DNA of 64,000 nucleotides from Cervus elaphus. Taxonomy: Eukaryota; Chordata; Mammalia; Artiodactyla; Cervidae. Where the stretch lies: positions 47,261,616 to 47,325,615 of the forward strand of contig NC_057848.1 of the NCBI RefSeq assembly GCF_910594005.1. The letters are read 5' to 3'. The position numbers and the translations under genes are program-made. Of the stretch, positions 56,836 through 64,000 are shown one piece after another. How positions within the stretch are numbered: position 1 is the first letter of the stretch; every line of letters begins with the position of its first letter. Below the pieces are notes generated by a model. It saw only the letters and a program-made list of their open reading frames with translations, was not told where the DNA came from and did not search any database.

Positions 56836-57500
56836 TTGGATCACTCAGTGTTGAATCAGAGAAGCAGAACCATTAGGAGTGATATAAAGCAAAGGATTTA
56901 TGATGGGGATTTGAACTTATACAATCATGGGAGCAGAATAACCAGTTCACATGAGGCTGTTACTTCGATATCTGGTGTTGGAACTGAAGTCAGCAAGACA
57001 GATAGGAAAGACGAATGTGAAGTAGAGGACAGCAACGTCAAACTAGACCTTATGAGGAACAGCTGGAGCCCGCGAAACAAACTGGAATCCACATCAATTT
57101 CTCATAGCCGTTAAGTGTCCAAATTCAAAGATGGGGGTGTCCTGCAAGAGAAGATGGTTGCTGCATTATGGAACTGAATTCACACCTGGCCCCTGAGTCA
57201 GAGGAGTTGAAAGAGGAAGCTTAGCTCTTGCTGGGGGCTCGGACACTGTCCCATTCCAAAAACAAGAGCCAGGAGAGAAGGGACAGCATACCTAGGCTGC
57301 CATAGCACCTGGCGCCCTGCCCCCACCATCTGGCATAATAAAGTGATGGCTGCCACTTCACTTCCACTTTTCAAATTTCATGCAAAATATCTCTCATGGC
57401 CCTGGCTAAATCCAAATTATTTGAAATAGGAAAGGAAATTCTAGAGACTCTAGTTCCAGCTTAGCTAGGTGGACAGCATACAAATCCACAAGCCTGTTTC
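56836..57500. other. Unassigned DNA
   Basis: The frame 56836-57114 (92 codons) ends at a plain stop and has no recognised domain; the tract ends ctggcataataaagtgatgg, which contains AATAAA and may be an old LTR or gene tail. I cannot decide. Confidence 0.3.
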
Positions 57501-57600
57501 TTAATAGGGATAATAATACCTAACTCAGGATTCTTGTAAAGAATACGAGATAAAAGCTGTGTAAAAATATTTTGTGCCAAGCGGGTCATCAATTTTCTTC
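57501..57600 (+). repeat. MIR SINE fragment
   Basis: agggataataatacctaact, tgtaaagaatacgagataaa: 3' part of sense MIR. Confidence 0.55.
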
Positions 57601-57889
57601 CTTTCTCTTACCCTTTGGCTAAGGGATAGCATGATTTCAGGCACCAGGGCTTGTGGAGAGGGTTTTATTGTTTTGGGGGTTTTCAGATTATAAGCTGGCT
57701 GTTATGTTTGTATTTGAGGTTGGCCCTGCTTGAGGACATGAAAGAGAAACTGAATAACCTAGACCATTGAAGATATATCCAGTATACATACATACATACA
57801 CATGTGCAATGAAGATAGGTTGGAAAGGATCACATAAGTTGGTGGAAAGCCAAAATTGAATTCATTAAGTCAGTCTAGAAATGTTAGAG

Positions 57890-57985
57890 CTGGTAGAAAA
57901 TTAAGAGGTCAGCTAGTCCAACCCCAAATTTTCACAGATAGGGAAACTGAGGCTCAGAGCGGGGCAGCTGATTTGCTAAAGGCAT
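57890..57985 (-). repeat. MIR SINE fragment
   Basis: cacagatagggaaactgagg, ctcagagcggggcagctgat: antisense MIR core, cut by the next SINE. Confidence 0.7.
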
Positions 57986-57994
57986 AGCTTGTTT

Positions 57995-58212
57995 GGGACT
58001 TCCCTGGTGGGTCAGATGGTAAAGAATCCACCTGCAATGCAGGAGATGCAAGAGATGCGGGTTTGATCCCTGGGTCAGGAAGATCCCCTGGAGAAGGGAA
58101 TGGTAACCCACTCCAGTATTTTTCCCTGGAGAATTCCACGTACAGAGGAGTCTGGTGGGCTCCAGTCCATGGGGTTGCAAAGAGTCGGACATGACTGAGT
58201 GACTATCACTTT
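57995..58212 (+). mobile_element. Bov-tA SINE
   Basis: gggacttccctggtgggtc, gcgggtttgatccctggg, ccatggggttgcaaagag, tcactttcactttcac tail. Flanks agcttgtttg / aacttgtttg. Confidence 0.96.
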
Positions 58213-58774
58213 CACTTTCACACTGTAACTTGTTTGACCCAGGAATTTTTTTTACAGGACTCTTTTTTTTTTTAGAATCCTGCAGAGACAGTTAAATACA
58301 TTATAAGGGTGTAGTTGAAGACTCTATCCACTCTTGTTCAGTGTCCTCTATATGACCACCACATGAGAAATTCTAGAACTAAGTGCCAGGAAAAACTTTG
58401 TTTATCCTGAGGAACTGGTATGCTTTTATTCCTTGTGGACAACACATGATCATTTTGCTTTGGCTGCCAGGATGTTCCAAGCGAAACTGGGAGTTCCAAC
58501 TTTATTAACCATGTAGGACTCTATGGCTTAATATCCATGTCCTACTCTGCCTTCTGACTTTGTTGCTTTTTTCTCTCCTGATCTTGATTTTTAGTTAATA
58601 TAATTTTTACATGTAAAAGTGTTGTATGTATAAGTATGTATAAATTGCCTCAGATCCTCTGTGGTATGAGGAAGGACATTAACATATAAACAGAAGAATT
58701 CTATATTATTTTACCTCTATGGCACAGTGAAAAAGCATTGGATTTAAAATAGCATCTTGTCTAAGCGCTGGCAT
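58213..58774. other. Unassigned DNA
   Basis: T run at 58264-58274; nothing recognised. Confidence 0.4.
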
Positions 58775-58775
58775 T

Positions 58776-58996
58776 TTATTTACTTATTTATTTGGCTGTG
58801 TTGGGTCTTAGTTGCAGTATGTGAGATCTTCATTGCATTCTGCAGAAACTTTTGTTGCAGCGCACAGCTCTCTATGGTACAAGGGTTCAGTTGCTCTGTG
58901 GCATGCAGGTTCTTAGTTCCCTGACCAGGGATAAAACCCAAGTCCCTGGCATTGAAAGGTGGATTCTTAATCACTGGACCACTAAGGAAGCCCCTA
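58776..58996 (-). mobile_element. CHR-type SINE, internally deleted
   Basis: ttatttggctgtgttgggtc, ttgcagcgcacagctctc, ctgaccagggataaaacc, ggaccactaaggaagccc. Confidence 0.92.
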
Positions 58997-59299
58997 AGCT
59001 CTATCACTTTAATAGACTTCTTAGAACCTCACTTTCCTTTGATGAGTTTGAATAGTGTAAACTCTGGCAAGATTCAGATGATTATGAATGAGGAGATGTA
59101 GCTAAAGTCTATGTGATGATTCTCCCTGCTTTATAAAAGGTGCATGTGCTTTGAAAGAAACATTTACTCAATTCTGGGTAGGAACAAGGATTAGAGTAAG
59201 TTTCAAAATTAGTGGGAGAACAGTACTTAAAGTAAAATGTATTCACTTATTTGATTTAAAATCCTTTTAAATTTTTTTCATTTATTTAAAATGCTTTTA

Positions 59300-59480
59300 A
59301 TTTTTAAAATGATCACACAGTAAAATTGACTTTGAGGGGAAGCACACAGTTCCATGAATTTTAGTACATGTATAGATTCATGTAAACCATCTCCCCTGAA
59401 ACCTTCCTTGTGCTGTAGGTTTATACTCACACTCTCCTCCCACTCATATGCCTTGATTTTATTTTCAAATGTTCTACCCA
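59300..59480 (-). mobile_element. L1 3' UTR fragment, antisense
   Basis: agtaaaattgactttgaggg, ttccatgaattttagtacat, agattcatgtaaaccatc: antisense L1M. Confidence 0.55.
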
Positions 59481-62280
59481 GTATTTTAAGAGAATACATT
59501 AAGAAGATGAATTTGATTCAACCATTCATTTACTTGAAAGTTCCTTCCAGATGCTCTCCACCATGGCGAGTTCTGCAGGCTATGTAAGAAGTATCACACG
59601 CAGACCAGGACCTCAATGATGTTACATTCTGGTTGGCAAGATCTGCTTAACACACTGGAAGTAATTAGAGGGCTATATAAGACACTGTAGAAGCAAGTGC
59701 AAAATTGGCATCAATCAGCACATGGGGAAACATCTGTTTAGGCTGGACGAAAGGCTTCTGCAACTGAATGACATACTGCTTGTGCGTATCTTTCCGTATG
59801 AGGACAAGTTGGAATGTATTTAGAAATGTAAAGTGTTAAGTTTTGCCTCTGAAAGTGATATAATAGTCTAAACAGATGAGAGGGAATCACATGCTTGTGA
59901 GAATATTTACAAAAGTCTTCAGAGTCTACAGTCAAGGAAGTCCACCTCAGCACAAAAAATTATTGTTTTACTTTTATAAGATGTGGAGAGACATATGACT
60001 GCCAAATGGCTTCGCTCTGTGTCCAGAGAAATTTAACAAAGCTGACATCCAGATATCTATTGCAGAAGTCTGACTAGAATTTTCCGTTATGAATACAGTG
60101 CATGTAAATTCTGAACATATGGCTCCCATCAGTGATCTGTGAGGAGGTGATGGAATGTAGGTTGGGGAAGACAAGAGGAAGGCCAAGTCTCTGACTCTGA
60201 AGTGAGAGGCAGCTGGACACCATATGTGCGTGTTTGGACTTGGGGCTTTATGTTGAGGGAGTAGGCAGCCACCCAAGTCTTGTGATTTGTAGGGTGTGAG
60301 GAATGGGTCTTCCTTTGCCAGATTCTTCCCTTACAGGCAAACCCCAAGGCCCGAACTTTCCATTATAAAACAAAACAAAATATTGTTTCTTCTGGAGCCC
60401 CTCTTAAAAATATAGGAAACTGAAAAAAAAAAAAAAAAAAAGGAAACTGGATGGGGAAGGACACCAATAATACATTAAGGTAGAAACTGTTACCAGAAAC
60501 TTGCTGGAGAGGTTTATTCAGTTAGCTTTACAGAACTAGAGGGAAGAATAGGACCCACGGGATAGGGTAGAGTGTGTGTGTGTATCTGTATCTGTGCATG
60601 TGAGTGCATGATGGGTGTTAGTGTGTTTGCAAAAGCTGACCCCATACAGATTAGAACGGTAGTATTTAATGCACTTGAATTTGGTTCACTGACCATATGT
60701 TTGGTGTCTGCCATTATTTACTCTCTGGATATCAGGTTGATTGCAGAGACTTGCTAAGAATTGATCAAGAAGATAGCCCACTGAAGCATCCCCGGGCTGA
60801 ACATCTCAAAGGGCTTTCTTAAAAACTTCTCTGCCAGCCCCCACAGAAAGTGGGGGCCAGGTTAGGAGTGTGAAGCCCATGACGTGAGTGGAGAGATTAG
60901 CCGTTACAGAAGTTGTCACTTCTCTACAAATAACCTGATACTTTAGATTAGAAGCAGGACTCTCTGGTGTGTGTGATGCGAGCCAGAAGCCCCAGCCTTT
61001 CTAAGCAAATGAAGTGATATGGAAAGCAAAGCTTTCTGATTGTGTCTTCTACACCCTGTAACCTGGCATCCTGAAAACTGATCTTACTTCTTAAAAACAA
61101 AATTGCCTCTTGGGTCTTCATTCTCAGCTATTTTTAGCAATCAGTCCAACTTCACTAAGCTGGGAAAACAAAAACTTCCTTTTCTTTTGAAAGCAAAGGA
61201 AAATGTACTCTAAGAAGCTAGGAAGATGGGCAGGATCTCAATAAAGGTTGGACTTGACTATTTCAAATGTACAAGTAAAATTAGTCTGGAGTCTTGTCTA
61301 ATCCTCAGAACATAGAAGGCGCACTGGACCTACAAGGAGGGAGCTTTATGTAACTTACACTCTGAGGCCAAAAGGAGCGCCATGTTCAGTGACATCTCTT
61401 TGACTTAAAATGGTTAATTTGACATTCATAATCTCATCTCACTTTAATTCTACAACTGAGCCTTTTTGTAATCAGAAAGAAATGTACTTTTCAGATTGGT
61501 TTGGGGTACAGAGAAATCAACAAAACCCCATGTGGGTGTGGTGTTGGCTTTTCTGAGTTCAATGTTGGATGGAAAATTCAGATTACATCTCAGTTTGAGT
61601 CATCTGAAAAAATTGGATTTGCTCATTTGCAGGTGGAAAATGTAATGTGCCCATTAATTTCTTCAGATGATGACCTTTAAAGGTGAAAGTGATAATAGTG
61701 CTGGGAAGCTGCATGGGGATCGTGATCTTTATGGTGCTGGAGCAGAGAGCTACTGTTGCAGTCGTGTGAACTGGTTTTGTCAAAGGCAGAAGCCAGGGTT
61801 CCGGTATGGTTTCCCAGTAGATTGATAATGGAAATTTCCAATTACAGCTGGTGGGCATGTGATATATAAAAGATTCGTAAATACAATTCTTGGGATCTGA
61901 GACCTACTTTCTGCCAGATGAATGGGTATTTGTAACTTAAGGGTGGTATCTAGGGTTGGGGCCCCACTGGTTTCCTCAGCAGCCTGCTCCATTTTGAGGG
62001 AAGTCAAGAAACTTTCTTTTCAACCATGTCCCTCTTACTTGAATTTCTCCCATTTCTCTTTGATCAGTGTTTCATTTATACTGAGAATAGCTTCTCAGCA
62101 TTGTCCTCGTCCAACCCCTTCATGGACTATCGGAGCATGCTCCTAAAGTCTTCTCTAGGCTAAATAACTTTCCATAGTGACAATATAGGCTTTTCTCAAG
62201 TCACTCTGGAAGAAATGAATCTTTAGGTTTCTTTCTTTTATAATAACAATGATAATAATAATAGCTAATAATTATCATTT
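59481..62280. other. Longest gene-free, largely repeat-free tract (2.8 kb)
   Basis: No interspersed repeat that I can name, apart from a 19-A run (60423-60441), a TG-rich patch (60573-60606) and (AAT)-rich bases near 62243-62270. Open frames on both strands are under 101 codons and have no recognisable domains. Confidence 0.45.
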
Positions 62281-62284
62281 ATTA

Positions 62285-62510
62285 AAAAGCTAACATTTAT
62301 TGAGTGCTAATTGCCAGGTAGCATGCTAAGGATTTTACATGTATTAGTTCATTTTATCTTCCTGATAATCTGGTGGGGGTAGAAATGATTATTTTGCTGT
62401 TTTAAAGATCAGGAAACTGAGACTGAGGGTTAATTTGCCCAGGTTCACACTCTCAGTTTAACCCATATCTTTCTGTGATGCTCTATAGCTTCTCTGATTA
62501 TTAAAAGTAC
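62285..62510 (-). repeat. MIR SINE
   Basis: acatttattgagtgctaatt, gcatgctaaggattttacat, aagatcaggaaactgagact: antisense MIR. Confidence 0.88.
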
Positions 62511-62539
62511 TCTGATTTTCTTGTATGTTTACTTTTCAA

Positions 62540-62587
62540 ATATATATATTTGTGTGTATATGTATAATATATATATATATATGTATG
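62540..62587. repeat. (TA)n/(TG)n microsatellite
   Basis: Compound TA and TG run with a pure TA core at about 62565-62581. Confidence 0.95.
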
Positions 62588-63310
62588 CAAATTTGCTAAA
62601 TGAGTGCCATGCTACTTTGTGCCATGCTGAGGTATTAATACTTTTTAAAGGAAAGACTAGCTGACCTTCATCTGTACTGAAATTATTCCCTTAGGAATAT
62701 TCCATTTCTTTTTTCCATTAATAAGCTGCCTTGAAGAACAAATTAGTTCTATGAAGGATGCTACATTAAGCTTCAAAGTGCTAAATCCAAAGGAATTTTA
62801 ATATTTTCACCTTTATTCTATCCACATATGTCATAGTTGATAAAATTTTACAGTAGCTCCTACTCCTGCCTTGCCTCCCAGTCCCAGGGAATGTCATGTA
62901 TTAACTAAGAGGAACCATTGCATATCCCCAGTGAATGGACCACAGGCCACTTTGCAATGCTTTTTAGTCTGGTAGGAAGAATAAACTTAAGCATACATTG
63001 TAGGTGAAGATGTCCCATGCTGCATGTGGCTTTTGTGCACTAAGTATATTTCCAGAGTTGCTCCTGGGCTTTGGAGGACTGAAGCATACAGATAGCAAAG
63101 TGGAGATTTTCAGGGGGGTTAATAGTGTCTGGGAAGTCAGGGATCCAGGATAAGGCATTTGGGTTAGGACTGAAGGCAAGGGCCCAGGGAGGATTAGAGG
63201 AATTCCTAACGTGGAATTAATCAGTTTTGTATTGGAATTGAGCTGCTGGTCTCACATTGGCCCTGCTGTGTGCCATGTTAGGCTGGGGGCAGAGGGAAGA
63301 GCAGCAACAT
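62588..63310. other. Unassigned DNA
   Basis: Nothing recognised. Confidence 0.4.
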
Positions 63311-63314
63311 TTGA

Positions 63315-63480
63315 ATCCTAAGCTTGTCTCTGCCATTTTGTAGGTGTACAACCTTGGGCAAGTAAAGTCTTCCCTCTGGGCCTCAGTTTCCTCACTTATA
63401 AAGTGGGTATGAGACTTTATATACCTCATTGTTGAGATGATTAAGCAAGTTAATAAATAGACTGCTTTGCATCTGTAGAC
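63315..63480 (+). repeat. MIR SINE
   Basis: gtacaaccttgggcaagta, ctgggcctcagtttcctcac, tataaagtgggtatgaga, ttgagatgattaagcaag: sense MIR. Confidence 0.9.
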
Positions 63481-63542
63481 AGCATTAGAAATGTTAGTAA
63501 TTATGAATAATTATGTTTTGGGTGTGTTGTAGTCTATATGAG

Positions 63543-63762
63543 TGCTTCCCAGGTGGTGCTAGAGGTAAATAACCCATTTGCAAATGCAGGAGATGTAACA
63601 GACATGGGCTCAATCCCTGTGTTGGGAAGATCCCCTGAAGGAGGGCATGGCAACCCACTCCAGTATATTCTTGCCTGGAGAATCCCATGGACAGAGGAGC
63701 CTGACAGGCTATAGCCCATGGGGTCGCAAAAAATTGGACATGACTGAAGCGACTTAGCACGC
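63543..63762 (+). mobile_element. Bov-tA SINE
   Basis: gcttcccaggtggtgctag, gggctcaatccctgtgttg, gcctggagaatcccatgg, atgactgaagcgacttagc. Confidence 0.95.
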
Positions 63763-63782
63763 ATTCTCTATGAACATTTTTT

Positions 63783-63858
63783 CTTTAAAAAAAATATTAT
63801 TTATTTATTTTTGGCTGTGCTAGGTCTTGGTTGCTCTGTGGGCTTTCTCTAGTTGCAG
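63783..63858 (-). mobile_element. CHR-type SINE, interrupted by next SINE
   Basis: ttatttatttttggctgtgc, gctctgtgggctttctctag, then broken at gttgcagtg by a Bov-tA. Confidence 0.88.
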
Positions 63859-64000
63859 TGAAAGTGAAAGTGAAACTCAGTCGTGTCTGACTCTTTGTGA
63901 CCCCATGGACTATACAGTCCATGGAATTCTCAGACCAGAATACTGGAGTGGGTAGCCTTTCCCTTCTCCAGAGGATCTTCCCAACCCAGGGATCGAACTC
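63859..64000 (-). mobile_element. Bov-tA SINE, deletion subfamily, cut by window end
   Basis: aaagtgaaagtgaaactcag, ggactatacagtccatgg, actggagtgggtagcc, cccagggatcgaactc. Continues past the window. Same ctatac deletion as 37535-37727. Confidence 0.94.

Noticed and set aside
56836..57114. 92-codon plus-strand frame as an exon
   Set aside because: Begins within MIR-adjacent DNA, has no recognised domain, and no convincing splice sites; kept only as unassigned DNA.
1..64000. CRISPR arrays, operons, riboswitches, phage or plasmid features
   Set aside because: The DNA is mammalian; no regularly spaced identical repeats or bacterial gene organisation exist here.

Overview
This is ruminant (very probably bovid) nuclear DNA. 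The evidence is direct: a BovB (RTE) LINE at the left edge, many Bov-tA SINEs, two dimeric Bov-A2 SINEs, CHR-type tRNA-Glu SINEs of cetartiodactyls, a bovine-type L1 3' end, and palindromic mariner relics whose ends begin TTGGGTTGGCCAAAA. I cannot tell cattle, sheep, goat, buffalo or another pecoran apart from these repeats. There is no operon, bacterial gene or CRISPR array. I see no complete protein-coding gene; almost every long open frame lies inside a transposable element or is chance.

Layout. 1-6.1 kb: BovB, a sense L1, an antisense L1, then an antisense MaLR element with internal gag-like remnant. 6-15.4 kb: SINEs, two mariner MITE relics, one strong CTCF-like site in non-repeat DNA, old L1/L2/MIR pieces. 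15.4-23 kb: the best-preserved composite structure, a 7.5-kb degenerate endogenous retrovirus with two LTRs. It sits inside a split MIR and is itself riddled with SINE and L1 insertions that carry readable target-site duplications. 23.3-25.1 kb: a GC- and CpG-rich stretch with the only plausible cellular exon (ATG in good context, 157 bp, then GTAAGT), followed by a possible regulatory block. 25-35 kb: MIRs, L1s, MER5-like hAT, a MaLR solo LTR. 35-48 kb: mostly unique DNA with a homeodomain-motif-rich block near 36.2-36.7 kb, plus hAT, Tigger/MER2, Bov-tA and Bov-A2 copies. 48-52.4 kb: long antisense L1M/L1ME tract. 52.4-52.8 kb: an unexplained CpG-rich block. 53-64 kb: MIRs, AT-rich simple repeats, SINEs and unique DNA, ending in a Bov-tA cut by the window edge.

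Functional reading: a repeat-rich intergenic or intronic region. The parts most likely to do something for the host are the CpG-rich candidate promoter/first exon (23.3-23.9 kb), the two non-repeat blocks that look like enhancers (24.8-25.1 and 36.2-36.7 kb), and the CTCF-like site (9.16 kb). Repeat names are from recognition of consensus features by eye; subfamily names and boundaries of old elements (MIR, L2, L1M, MaLR) are approximate.
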